The notes under the pieces are model-generated. The model made no database searches and had not been told where the DNA came from. It saw only the letters and a list, made by a program, of their open reading frames with translations. DNA of 64,000 nucleotides from Sanderia malayensis (taxonomy: Eukaryota > Cnidaria > Scyphozoa > Semaeostomeae > Pelagiidae). Location of the stretch: the NCBI GenBank assembly GCA_013076295.1, contig RQOL01000481.1:1-64000 (forward strand). The letters run 5' to 3'. A program made the translations under genes and the position numbers. How positions within the stretch are numbered: the stretch's first letter is position 1; each line of letters begins with the position of its first letter. This document shows positions 1 to 13,800 of this stretch, piece after piece.

Positions 1-490
1 CTATCCGTGGCTATCAACAAACAGACCTTGTTTGAAAGAACATTTGATTGACGCACCTCCATAGCACAATGGCCTATTATATTGCAAAGGATTTTTTAGA
101 TTTCTATCTGCTAATTCCAGAAATGACCTATTTCTCATAACTTGTTTTTGATTTCAATTGGGTTAATTAAATCCAATTTTCCCCTGAGGCAGAAGAAATG
201 GGGCGCTTGTAATTGGCCATGGCCGCTGGCTTCAATTAACATGAGTCACACTGATATTAATAGTATCACCGTAATGATACAGTGGAGTGGAGTTTGGTGT
301 TACATGAATAGCAAACGTACATCGCTGAAAATAAGCATCTTGTCCCTTATAGAACTGTTCATAGTATACAATTCACCTGATATAACAAACTTCGCTGTAT
401 ATAGAAAGCTAAACATCTGGTCTCTATGAACCAAGGAACCCCACAGCTATATCCACCTTTTTAAAAGATAGTTTGAAACAATCTTTCAGA
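1..490. other. Left flank without a recognisable gene
   Basis: I see no conserved protein in this stretch. The open frame at 142-429 has low-complexity composition and runs into the repeat at 338-430, so I do not call it a gene. The only recognisable content is that partial family C repeat. Confidence 0.5.
338..430 (-). repeat. Family C repeat, single partial copy
   Basis: A diverged copy, in reverse orientation, of the 80-bp unit found in tandem at 51690-52070, 59960-60280 and 63515-63720. The shared core here includes catagtatacaattcacc and a later aaacatctggtc. Confidence 0.7.
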
Positions 491-1407
491 TACCTTAGGT
501 GTATTTAAATTCGCGCTGTACTATTTTTCGCGCACCCCCGACTGCGCGAAAATTGAGCTTAAAATCTTGGTCGTTGAATTGAATTTGATCCGGTTCAGTA
601 TAGTAAGATTTCACTTTCTCTTTTACGCGATGACGGTCGATCGTCCTTCTTGTCTTAATGCGAAAGGCCATTGCATAAGGATCATAAGCATTGCCTCTTT
701 TCATGTACGACTTCTAGTTTTTCGTTAAGTTTGGGCGTCCAAAATTTTCTGTATTGGTGAAAACTACGAGATCCACACCTTAGCTCAAACTGCTCTCCAT
801 TATCTATCATTTCTGAAAGACCATTATTTTCTTCTAATTCTACATCATCCTCGTCATCATTGTCATCAATGGAGTACACTTCTTTGCCATCACATAACTT
901 ACACAGACCCACGATCTCAGCTTGATTCCAGCCAGTCACTTTCATCCACAAATATTGAGTATTCTAGACTTTTGTTGCAAACAAAAGCTCTGCATTTCAA
1001 GCATCGGCAAGTTCAGCAGCAAATGCAAAATAAGCAGAAAAATTAGACTGGAGAATCAGTACTTTGAAGCAGATACAGGCAAAGTGGTTTACATCTTTTT
1101 ATGACCGCATGCAAAACAGACCAGATATAGCGGTCAAAGGGCTTAAGAAGGCTGGGATTATAGATTTCTTAGGAAAAGAGCGCCAGTATGAAGACCCATT
1201 CTTATAAAAAAGTTACTTTCAGTCAAGAGTAACGTTTCAGAAATATATTTTCTTTTGAACTGAATTGTTGTATCATTCTGTCTACTTTCTCGTGTACGCG
1301 AATTCAAGACTGCGCGAAAATATGAAAGACTTGTGCGCAAATTTAAAACGCGCGAATTCAAGTACGGGCGAATTATAATACACACGAAATTTAATACACC
1401 TAAGGTA
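491..1407. mobile_element. Decayed DNA transposon with terminal inverted repeats
   Basis: The left end starts taccttaggtgtattt and the right end finishes with the reverse complement of taccttaggtgtatta, giving inverted repeats of about 25 bp, 917 bp apart. Subterminal regions on both sides share gcgcgaa-type motifs. The interior holds a broken HIRAN-like frame on the minus strand. I could not define a target-site duplication, so the superfamily is open. No transposase is visible, so this is probably a non-autonomous or decayed copy. Confidence 0.6.
495..951 (-). pseudogene. HIRAN-like protein fragment, frameshifted
   Basis: Two overlapping minus-strand frames make one broken protein. The upstream frame (951-682) starts MWMKVTGWNQ, has an acidic stretch (DDNDDEDDVELEEN) and ends in FHQYRKFWTPKLNEKLEV. 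The text continues in another frame (704-495) with GNAYDPYAMAFRI. The combined pattern of an aromatic-rich turn, WTP, an EKL strand and then GN-x-YDPYA resembles the HIRAN fold, a DNA-end-binding module also seen alone in invertebrate proteins and in transposon-borne genes. The frame break lies near 700. It sits inside the inverted-repeat element at 491-1407, so it is probably transposon cargo and not a host gene. The family assignment is from motif memory and is moderate. Confidence 0.45.
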
Positions 1408-1806
1408 CGTAGTTTTTAAATTTAGTTAGTATAAGTCTGCTGGCTGCAATAAGTCTATCCCAACCCTTCTTGGAATGCGCGAGTGGAATTTTGAAATTCC
1501 ATTTCCTTTGACATGACTGAAGCTATTTGATTTTAAAATCGTCATATGCAAATGTTAGCAATATTTCTGATCACTTTTCATTTGCTTAATAAATTTATGA
1601 TCATTGTAATACTCAAAGTGTATGACGGCAGAGCCTCGGTTGAGCAAAACCTCGTATTCAATTAATCGTTCGTTCCGTTTCACCTTTCCATTGGAAAACT
1701 TGGAAGATTGATCGTTGTTGCAGACCTCGCCTCAAAATTTGCTAAAATATTTGTAAAATTCATTTAAAAAGCAAATGCGAGCGTGGATACATGAAATAAT
1801 AACTTA
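1408..1806. other. Upstream region of PIP5K
   Basis: Non-coding stretch between the transposon at 491-1407 and the first coding exon at 1807. It must contain the 5' UTR and perhaps the promoter of the kinase gene, but I see no convincing TATA box or other core element. Confidence 0.4.
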
Positions 1807-4800
1807 ATGGCTGAAAAACCGGCGGAGTATCCTCTCGATGTTATAAGTGACGAGAAAGGTAAGCCATTTCGTTGTTGATTGTTGTATACTTGCGATGTGT
1901 CTATCGCATAAGTTTGTCATTTCGCCAAGAAATGGTTAGGCCCTCTCTTGAATGAATCGACAAGATAGGAAGTTGAAATTTAGCTGTTTTTAGATACGCT
2001 TTGCGGCAATTATGCTGAATATAGTGGTTGGTGGGAAACGCCTAGTGCATGCCATTAATTTCAAGTTATTTTAAGGTTCATCGTGGCGTAATTTTAGCTG
2101 CATTTGGTTTGATGAGGTCATGCCAAGTCTATCCCTTTTCGGAAATATACCGAAGGTGCCAGTTATTTCTATTTCTACCAAAGCTGTCAACTGCTTAGAA
2201 TACCGTCTTGTGTGTGCTATATTAAACGCTCCATCTTTACTCAACCTTAGAAATCCATACTTTTAAAGATAGAGCAAGCATACGTGTGCATCTATCAACT
2301 ATCAACTGCTTAGATTATAGCCTTAATTGTGATCAATTTATGGCCCAGCATAAGAAAGGACAATTTTTCTTGTGAAGATACATATGTGAGCAAGCACAAG
2401 TTTTTATACACAATTTTTGAAGTTTGAGCATTTAAAATTGAAATTACCTTCATGCACTCAAATTAGATTTATTAGTCCTCCTTTAAAATTGAAATGATTA
2501 CTAAGTTTTTACCCTGAAAATTTGATTGCAAATTAAATGTTTCATTAATTATTAAGGCATTTATTTAAGGAAATATTAGGAGAAAGTAATTCATCACATT
2601 ACAATCAATTTTGTTTTGTTCTGAAAAGGTTCTAATATGGTTATATTTTAAAAACTTTCACGATCTCTTTCATGTTTAAAAACAATCACAAAACAATCAT
2701 CACTATGAAATCGTCTTTCTTTGATCAAATAAATTTCTGTTATTTTTTCAGATGATGGTGAAGAAAATGAAAAAAGAGATGAAAGTGGAATGGTAAATAA
2801 ATAATGTTTTATTCCACAGAACGTTTTAAAATCTTTTGATTGTTTAAGGATTATCAATATAATGTTTCCAGGAAAATTAAGGCACCAGATGTTTAGTTTG
2901 CTATATACTATGTTAGTAGTATATTTCCAGAAAAACAGGTTTATAATTTTGTATACTTTGGGCTGTTGCTCCTGAAAGGTCCATTTAATCCAATACTAAA
3001 CAACATAAATTGACATGTTTCCAAGAGGTAAAACGTCCAACTATATTGTCTCATACTGCCACCCTGGAAGGTCCATTTGCTCCATTGATAAACAATACAA
3101 ATTTATATTTTTCGAAGAGGTCAAGTGTCTGACTATATTATCTCATACTGTCACCCTGGAAGGTCCATTTAGTCCATTGATAAACAATACAAAATTAGAT
3201 ATTTCCAGAAGGTAAGGTGTCTGACTATATTGTCTCATGCTGTCACCCTTGGAAGGCTCATTTAGTTCATTGTTAAACAATCTGAAATTTCCAGGAGCTG
3301 CTTTCACTAATGTCTGTGATGTTGTCCGTTGGTAAATGATTTGAAGTTAGGTAAATTTGATAAATCTTTTATTTTTAGTCACTGGAACGAAAGGACTCGT
3401 TTAAAGCCAGAACACTACGTAGGAGGGGTCATCTGCGAGTGAAAGAAGATGGAAAGACAACATACAAAAGGGTAAACCTTTGCTTCTTGTTGATCCTATC
3501 AAGCAAACTGTCCTCTATCTTTGATTATCTTTTCTATTTTAAGCAATCTTTTCTATTAAACAATCTTTTCCATTAAACCACCATCTCTCTTAAACCATCC
3601 TCCCTATTAAACCATCCTCTCTATTAAACTATCCTCTCTATCAAACCATTCTCTCTATTAAATCATCTTTTCTATTGAACCATTCTTTCTACTAAACCAT
3701 CCTTTCTATTAAACCATCCTCCCTATTAAACCATCCTTTGCATTAAACCATCCTCCCTATTTAACCATCCTCTCTATTAAACCATCGTCTCTATCAAACC
3801 ATCATTTCTATCAAACCATCCTCTCTATTAAACCACTTCTCAGTTGCACAGCTTATCTATTAAGAACTCTTACACTAAGTTGCTATCATTACAACTGGTA
3901 TTTTGTAAACTTAGTCATGTTGAATTGAGCAAGTTCAAATTCTCTCCCCAGACCTCAAGTCAAGCCATTATGGCTGCAATTCAACTTGGCATTGGATATT
4001 CGGTAAGATATTCTATACTGCATAGCCTCTTATTCAGTATGAGGCACAGGGCAGTGAAACAAGGATTTGTCCCAAGGAAGTTGTCTAATAATTGCACTGT
4101 TTGTGTGAACCACTAAGTACCAACTTATAAAGTCTTGTTCCTTGGCACTTTTTAGATTAATACTGTATATGTTGCATTGTGCATGGTAGAACTATCAGGC
4201 AAACTGTAGTTTTTATTAAATCCAGATATTGACACCTTGTGAATCTGGTTATGATTGTCTTTTCCAATTGAAATCATCCCAACCCGTTTTAAATCTGTTT
4301 CAGGTTGGCAGATTGTCCGCAAAGCAAGAAAGAGATATTCTTATTTCAGATTTCAACTTTGTTGAAAAAGTCTGGTTTCCAGGGTCAGTTGAGTTTTTTG
4401 CTTGCAAGGCTTACCGTATTCACTCGAGTAAATAGGGCGGCGATGCTTTTTAAAAACTTTGAATATTTGATTGTTGATGTCATTTTTGAATAAAACAAGT
4501 CAGTTTTAAACAATCTTTTAGTAGTAAAATATACAAGTTTGAAACACTTAAGTGTGTTTTGATACAAGAAAATAAAGCCCCGCTTTTACAAAGAGATAAC
4601 TGCGGCGCTCATTGGGGGGTGGCGCTCACTCGAGTAAATACGGTATTTTTATGTTATAACTTATTGTGTTTATGCTCATGTTTATGTTTATGCTCACCTT
4701 CACGTTTATGTTGATGTCTGTGCTTATGGTAATATTTTTGTTTTGTTTATGCTCATGTTTATGCTTATGTTTATGTGTATCTGTCGTAGTTCTGGTTCAA

Positions 4801-7800
4801 GAGAAACACCATCATCGATTTGTTGATTTCAAATTCAAATCATATGCACCCAGCGCATTTCGGTAAGTAACAAACAAATAAGCAAACAACAAACAAAAAA
4901 ACAATAAACAACACAAACAAACAAACACAACAAACAAGCAACACAAACAACAAATCAGCACAACAAACAAACAAACAAATAAACAAGCAAACAAACAAAC
5001 AAACAAAGCAAACAAACAAATAAACAAGCAAACAAAACAAACAAACACAATAAACAAGCAAACAAACAAACAAACAACACAAACAAACAAGCAAACAACA
5101 AATAAACACACAAACAAACAAACACAAATAAACAAGCAAACAACAAACAAACAATAAACAAGCAACACAAATAAACAAGCAAACAACAAACAAACAACAA
5201 ACAAACAACAAATAAACAAGCAAACAAACAAATAAACAAATAAACAAATAAAACAAGCAAACAAACAAATAAACAAATAAAATAAACAAGCAAACAACAC
5301 GTCTTTTAACTAAACATACAAATAACAAACATGCAACCCTTCAAAACGATGTTTTGAATAATTTTTCCTTGTTTTTGCATTTGTGAACCATGATAATATT
5401 GTGATTTATAAAGCCAAAAATGCTCCAAGGTATTTCTCGAGCATTTTCCGAAGTTTGTTTAAGATTTAAGACTGTAATTCAAGCATTGAAATTTATTAAT
5501 ATAATGGGTTACGGTCTGTAGTTCGAGGCTTCTACCGTTCGTGGGCTCGAACCTATGAAGGTCAGCTTTAAGAATACGAACCCTAGCGCCTTAACCAACA
5601 GATTACGCCACCACTCTTACTAAAACCATAGAGATGGGATATAAGATAATCTAGAGTACGAACGAGGCCAACTTCTGAGACGTCACTAGACTTAGCCCTC
5701 TAGATTATCTTATATCTCTCTGAGTAAAACGCAGTAAACAATACATTTCTTTGTGTTTTGATTTCGACTTTGCACTTTTTATTTTCAGATATTTTCGCGA
5801 ATTGTTTCGCATGTTGCCTAGCGATTTTTTGGTAAGTGTTTATTGTGTTTTCTCATGGGGATTTCGTCCTTATCCATGATAAGTGTTTCAATTTTATTCA
5901 TATTATTTCTAGAGCGGGTTAATTATTTTAATTTTGTTATTTTGTTCATCACCCGGTAGATTGATATCGATAATTTCTAACCTCTGGTGGGTCACTTAAT
6001 TTTAAAAGTTTACCCCTGGAATGTTTCCTCATTCATTGTTAAAAGTTAAACAGCGATATATTTCCAGGAGGTAAAACTATTTCAATTTAACTGACCAGAA
6101 GTCTTTGGGGTCATGATGATTGGGAGAAAATTCTTGCTCTGAAATTAACATTGATTGACAGCTACTTCAAAAGTTCCAAATCTCTTCTGTTGAAAAGTTC
6201 AAACTTTAGCTTTTAAGTGGAAATTTAAGCGATAATTTCTGTATTTCAAGAGCCTAAAGTGTCTGATAATATAGTCTCATTTTATCACCCCTGGAAAATT
6301 CATTTATTCTATTGATGAACAACGCAAAAAATATATTTCCCGGAGGTAAAGTGTCTGACTATATTCATACTGTCACCTTGGAAGGTCTATTTAGTCCATT
6401 GATAAACAATGCGAAATGATATATTTCCGGGAGGTAAAGTGTCCGACTATATTGTCTCATACTGTCACCCCTGGAAGGTCCATTTAGTCCATTGATAAAA
6501 TACGCGAAATGATATATTTCCAAGATGTAAAGTGTCTGACTATATTGTCTCATACTGTCACCTGGAAGGTCCATTTAGTCATTGATAAAATACGCGAAAT
6601 GATATATTTCAAGATGTAAAGTGTCTGACTATATTGTCTCATACTGTCACCCCTGGAAGGTCCATTTAGTCCATTGATAAAATACGCGAAATGATATATT
6701 TCCAAGATGTAAAGTGTCTGACTATATTGTCTCATACTGTCACCCCTGGAAGGTCCATTTAGTCATTGATAAAATACGCGAATGAAATATTTCCAAGATG
6801 TAAAGTGTCTGACTATATTGTCTCATACTGTCACCCCTGGAAGGTCCATTTAGTCCATTGATAAACAATACGAAATGATATATTTCCAGGAGGTAAAGTG
6901 TCTGACTATATTGTCTCATACTGTCACCCTGAAGGTCCATTTAGTCCATTGATAAACAATGCAAAATTATATATTTCCAGGAGGTAAAGTGTCTGACTAT
7001 ATTGTCTCATACTGTCACCCTGGAAGGTCCATTTAGTCCATTGATAAACAATGCAAAATTATATATTTCCAGGAGGTAAAGTGTCTGATTATATTGTCTT
7101 TAACTGTCAACCCTTTGACAGTTAACAGTGTGATACTATCGACTTTCCACTTCTAGATATTATTGTTATTATTACTTAATTATTTCAGATATCCTTGTCA
7201 AATGAAGAATTGCGAGAAGTTTCGAATCCCGGCGCAAGTGGTTCCATGTTTTTCCTTTCCGCTGATGATAACTTCATCGTGAAAACTGTTCAACACAAAG
7301 AGGCGACGTTTTTGCAACAATTATTGCCCGGTTATTATATGGTATGTGGCAGGCAATTATTAATGGCTGTTGTTTAATAGAGAGGGTGGTTTAATAGAGA
7401 GGATGGTTTAATAAAGAGGATGGTTTAATAGAGAGGATGGTTTTAGAGAGGATGTTTTAATAAAGATGATGGTTTAATAGAGAGGATGGTTTAATAGAGA
7501 GGATGTTTTAATAAAGAGGATGGTTTAATAGAGAGGATGGTTTAATAGGGAGGTTAGTTTAATAGAGAGGATGGTTTAATAGAGAGGATGGTTTAATAGA
7601 GAGGATGGTTTAGTAGAGAGGATGGTTTAATAGAGAGGGTGGTTTAATAGAGAGGATGGTTTAATAGAGAGGATGGTTCCATAGAGAAGGTGGTTTGATA
7701 AAGAAGGTGGAAAGCTTATAATTTATAATATGAAAGATACTGTTCTTAAACATTGTTATTTGACATTGTAGAATCTTCACCAAAACCCGAGAACTCTATT

Positions 7801-10800
7801 GCCGAAATTCTTCGGTCTTTACTGTTACCAGGTAAGGCTATTTTAGATCTGAGATGATGTTTTAACAATTAATTCGTTAGTTTAATTAGAATTTAAAGAA
7901 GCGTTCATTTTAAACATTATATTTTTATTTTTTCAGTCTCAAAATAGAAACATTCGCTAGCTGTTATGAATAATATTCTTCCAACCACATTCAGATGTCA
8001 TCAAATTTACGACCTAAAGGTTAATAATTTTTACTTACTTCATGTTAAGTTATCTTGCTAGTTTGGAGAAATATGGCTTGATAGTTTGCAGAGGTATAGC
8101 TTGATAGTTTGCAGTTACATTTTGATTGTTATATGTTTCTATTTATTCAAGCTAAATACTTTTTGTTGAAGGGATCTACTTTCAAACGAAAGGCCTCAAA
8201 GAAAGAACTGACAAAGAAAACTCCCACGAAAAAAGATTTGGACTTCAAGAACGATTATCCGGAAGTAAAAATTTATCAAAATTTATCATCTTTATTTGTT
8301 TTATTTGTAATTGATATTTATTTGTTTGTCTTATTGTTGTTTTGTTTTCTTTGTTTTTTTCACATTTCTTGCTTATATAATTTGTTTTTTAACTTTGACA
8401 ATTGTTTTTTATGTATTTGTTTACTCTATTTACTCGCTTATTGTTTTTGTTGTTTTCTGTTTATTTACAGAGAATTCTCCTTGACAAAGAGACTTATGAT
8501 GCAGTCGTGAAAACAATTAAGCGAGATTGCCGGGTAAATTTGTTTACTATTTACTATTTACTATTTACTTTCTTAACAACACAATCTCTTAAGGTCTTAG
8601 TTGCTTAACTGTTGTTCAAGTATAATTAATGTAATTTGATCAAGTTATGCAGATGGTTTTGTTACTTTACATTTCGTTACAAACTCGCAAATTTCGCTAA
8701 TATACTCCAAGACAATACGTAGATATTTAGCTGATGTACCATAAATTAGTTTCAGCCATATTTCGCGTTTTTACATGATCTACTTTTACGATTTTTTTCT
8801 CGCTGAGATACAACCCTCACGTCACCATGACGTCATTATATCGTTATCAATTTAACGTGACGTCATTATACCTTCACCCAGTTAACGTGAGATAATTGAG
8901 ACGTAATTAATTTTGATTGTTTCTTTTTTGTCGCAGGTGCTAGAAAGCTTCAAAATTATGGATTACAGTCTGTTGCTTGGCATTCACAATGTTGACCAAG
9001 CATTGCGCGAAAAGGTTCGTACATTACCCCCGTCAACTAATTCATCTATCCATTCACATCGCGTTTTTGTTTTGTATTAAGACGGGGGTTAAGGAATAAA
9101 ATTGTCTGTTTTTTATAGAACGTTGATTCGTCTGCCAACGATACTTCCGAGCAAGAGAACCCAGGTATTGTTTTCACGAATTTCAACCCCCCTGTTCTCG
9201 TGCTAATTTTTGCCTCAATTGAATGCGATTCGTTGTTTTCGCCGGGGTACCAATGAAGCTGTATTTATTTTATTGTAGAGCGTATTGCAAGAAGACATGA
9301 ATTCGGAGCTGCTCTGGAAGCTATTCAAATCGACAAGGTTGACGAAGTCGAAGGCAGGCCGTAAGTTCAGTGCAATGTTTATATCTCCTTGCTCTCTCTT
9401 TCTCTTTTGTCTAAACCATCCTTTTTATTAAGCCATGCTCTTTGTTAAACTATCTTCTCTATTAAACCATCCTCTTTATTAAACCATTCTCTCTATTAAA
9501 CCATTCTTTTTATTAAACCATTTCTCTGTTAAGCCTACATCTCTATTAAACCACCCTGTCTATTAAACCATCATCTCTATTGAGCCTTTATCTCTATCAA
9601 CTTTTCCCAAGTGTTGAACTCTCCATTCAGTCAGTTTCCATGACACGAGCTTTCATTGAATTTTGTAACTTTTCATCGGTTAGTTGACGTCAAATTACGG
9701 AGAAATAGTGATCATGACCCTCGTTCTTGTTTTTTTAGGCTTGGTGGTATCCCGGCGAAGTCAGCGAAAGGAGATCGACTTATCCTATTCCTTGGGATCA
9801 TCGACATATTGCAGAGTTACAGGTGGGACATCTGCTCCTTGTGCATGTTATAATTCTGATGATCGTGACCATGTTATTGCGATAGTGATATTGTTGGGAG
9901 TTTCTGATATTGGGTCATCTTCCATTGTTTTCTAGATTGGTCAAGAAGTTAGAACATAGCTGGAAATCTATTGTTCACGACGGGGTAAGATTATTTGTTT
10001 TTCTTTTTTAATATTTTTCAAGTCTTTCTTGAACAGTATTCTCCATTAAAAATTCCTTTCTGCTAAATCATTCTCTCTATCAAACCATCCTCTCTATTAA
10101 ACCATCCTCTCTATTAAACCATCCTCTCTATTAAACCACCCTTTCTATTAAACCATCTTCTCTATTAAACCATTCTCTCTATTAAACCATCCTCTCTATT
10201 AAACCATCCTTTCTATTAAACCATCCTCTCTATTAAACCATCCTTTCTATTAAACCATCCTCTCTATTAAACCATCCTCTCTATTAAACCATCCTCTCCA
10301 TTAAACTATCTTTTCTATTAAACCATCCTCTCTATCAAACCATCCTCTCTATTAAACCAACCTCTCTATCAAACCATACTCTCTGCTAAATCATTCCCTC
10401 TCTTAAACCATTTTCTCTATTGAACCACCCTCTCTATTAAACATCCTCTCCATTAAACTATCTTTTCTATTAAACCATCCTCTCCATTAAACCATCCTCT
10501 CTATTAAACCAACCTCTCTATCAAACCATCCTCTCTATTAAACCAACCTCTCTATCAAACCATACTCTCTGCTAAATCATTCCCTCTCTTAAACCATTTT
10601 CTCTATTAAACCACCCTCTCTATTAAACCATCCTCTTCATCAAGCTATTTTTTCTACTAGACCCTTTTTTATCAAGCAATCCTTTTTTAATTCGTTTTGT
10701 TTATTTTAGGACACAGTATCAGTTCACAATCCATCATTTTATGCCGATAGATTTGTAAAATTTCTTGTTACTGAGGTTTTCAAGGTCGCAGGTAAGCCAT

Positions 10801-13800
10801 CTGTACTGTTTCTAATGATCCCTAGATCCTAACCCTTTAAGTAATTCTGCGGCCATTCAACATGGTTCTTATATCTAGCTGAAAGACTAGACGTTTAGAG
10901 ACTACGTTGTAAGACCAATCACACAATGTCCTTTGTCCTTTTATCCCCTTTGACCTCTTCTATCCCCTCCAGGTTTGGGGAAATCTTCGACCAAGAAGCG
11001 AAGCATGAGAAGTCAGCCTGGGACCAGCGCAAGTTTAGGGCCAAGACATGGGGGATCTCTAACTGGTAGGTTATCCACATTTGGTCCAAAAATCTTAGGT
11101 TGTATAAATTGTTATCCTTTAGTATTATTGACCTTTTACTATTATTGACCTTTTGTTGACCTTTTTTGCCATTTACCGTTTGTTGATCTATTATTGTTAA
11201 TAATCACAATAAAAATCATTTCCTTTTGCTATGACAGACCTCTATTATTATAAACCATCCTGTTCTTTAACTAATTCTACCCTTTATGTTTTATATTCAC
11301 TTATATAGAATATTGACCTTTGAACAATATTGAATTTTTACCGACATTGACCTTTTAGTGTGGGTTCTATTAATTACGCTCCATTCGATGTCAAGTGACC
11401 TTTGATGACAGATGACCTTTGACGAGAAGTGACCTTTGATGACAGATGACCTTTGGTTACAACTGACCTTTGATGTCAACTGACCTTTGATGACAAATGA
11501 CCTTTGATGACAATTAACCTTTAATGTCAACTGACATTTAATTTGTATGGATATTTGGTTCGTGATCAGCAGTGCTTGCCTAGCTGACCTCAAACCTTTC
11601 CCTCTTTATTCTAGAATCGTTGACTCCAAGAGGGAAAGATGGAAAACCTAAATCAACTTCTGTAAAGTTTTCAGGTATTTAAACAACAAATGATTTTACT
11701 GTGTACTTCAGCTGAAGTTCATTATATCAGCTGCCATAATTTGTTGAATAAAAGGGGAGGATTATTTGTATAATTCCTAAAATGGTTAATAAATAATTCC
11801 TTCACTGCCTTATTCGAGGTAAGGGGCGGCTTTTAAAATTTGGCAATTCTTCAAAAGTTGACATAGCAAAAGCGACACAATTTTCTGTTATTATTCAAAT
11901 GCAATGAACTCAATGACGATTTTTTTACCATTTCCGTTGTCTGAATCAATCAAATTTTTGTGTTCCAAATGACTTCTGCGAATAAGGCCCTATAGGGTTA
12001 ATTTGAGACGGGGGTTAGCTGATAATTTACGATATATAGTTACCCTTTGTAAAATGTTTTTCTGTGTTTATTCATCAATGCCTGCAACTATTGTGTTGAT
12101 AGATTACTTTGTTAAAGACCCATTGTCAACCAACAAAGCAGACCCCATAAGTATGGAGCCTTCCTCTTGTTTATCAACAAAGGGCCTACGTAGTTACATG
12201 AATTTCTGGGTCAGAAATTAAAAATCGCGCAGCTACTTTGCTGTCACCAACGAAATGGCGAACGAATCCTTAACACTCACCATTTGGAAACATTAGCTCT
12301 GTTGGTAGCTCTGTTCTATGTCAGAAAATAAAAGTCGTGCAGTTACAAACAGAGTCAATGTTTCCACATGGTTAGTGTTTGGGATTCGTTCGCCATTTTG
12401 CTTGTGAAGAGAGCAGTGAGCCTAATGAACCAATTTTGCGACCGTCATTGTAAAAAGCGTAATGACTGATACGAACGATATGACAGTTATGGATTCGACT
12501 GATGCAAGCTCTGAAGCCACTGTTAGTGATCAAGATTCACTTCTTCAAAATATGGTAAGCTTGACAGCGCAATTAAGTTATTATTATCACTTAGGCATAT
12601 TTACGGCCTACCCTATAGCCTAGCCCTTCTTGGTTTAGGATTATTCCTATTTAGATTTATGATCCTATGACACGATAATATCTTCTTTGTATTCAATATT
12701 TGACATTTCGATTGACTGGCAATGCATAGCAGATAAATGGTTTTTTCTTGAAAGGTTACTTGCAATTGCAAAAACACGTGTAGCAGAAGACTGTTTAGTT
12801 TTCAATGTTACAGCCAAGTAGCTGCGCGATTTTTAATTTCTGACCCAGAAATTCATGTAACTACGTAGGCGCTTTGTTGATAAACAAGAGGAAGGCTCCA
12901 TACTTATGGGGTCTGCTTTGTTGGTTGACAATGGGTCTTTAACGAATAGCTAGTCCATGAATCTATAGCCGCGTAACCATGTATAACTATCTATCAACCT
13001 TGTTTGAATCAAATTTTGAATTGAATTGAATTGACAGAGCCAACTTACATCGATCCAGATCTACCAAAGGATGAAGAAATCATCCCGCCTCCTTACCAAG
13101 CAGAGGCCAGTTCAAGTGACGTTAAAGGAGACCTTGCAACAGGTGGAGTAGCTGAGATCGAAGGTAAGAAAGTTGTCAGTGTCGAATATGAAGGAAGCAA
13201 CAATGTCGTAAGCAAAATTGAAAGTCTGGAGCCAGAAGTTGGACCTGTTGGACCGGATGTTCGAGGTGCTGAAAGTTGTGCACCGGAAGCTGACATGGTT
13301 GTACCGGAAGTCGAGCATCATGGTTCTGGATTCGAAGTGACAGCCGTAAAAGCTGACGAATCGGAGCAACCTGTCCAGAGTATTGTACCAGAAGCGGAAC
13401 ATCCTGCCTCGCCGATTCGCGTGGCAACTCCGTTGGACGTTGTGGACCCTGATGCCGTTGTGGTCGTGGAAAAGGGGGACAAGGACAAGCAGGGACACAT
13501 AACCAGTGTGGAAGTGATCGAGACATCAATTGGCAAGAATAACGTCATTGAAACATGGGAGACCACGTACGACGTAACGGAGGAGGATGTGAATAATGAC
13601 GTCATCACTTCAACAACAGCAACAACAACTGTTGTTAAGACTGTTGTGGTGACGACTAATGGAGCGAATGAGTGGGAGGGAGAGGAAGAAATGGAGCGGG
13701 CAAAGACGACAGGTGAAGAAATGGAGTCATGTGATCAAGATCAGCATCACGTGATCGAAGATAAGGAGGAGGTATTGAAGATTTTGGCGGTAAACTCGCA

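Noticed and set aside
4812..5328. Three overlapping minus-strand frames rich in Cys, Leu, Phe and Val
   Set aside because: They are translations of the CAAA-type microsatellite in a PIP5K intron.
13093..13608. Several long minus-strand frames across the last PIP5K exon
   Set aside because: They lie opposite a real spliced exon and show no family motifs.
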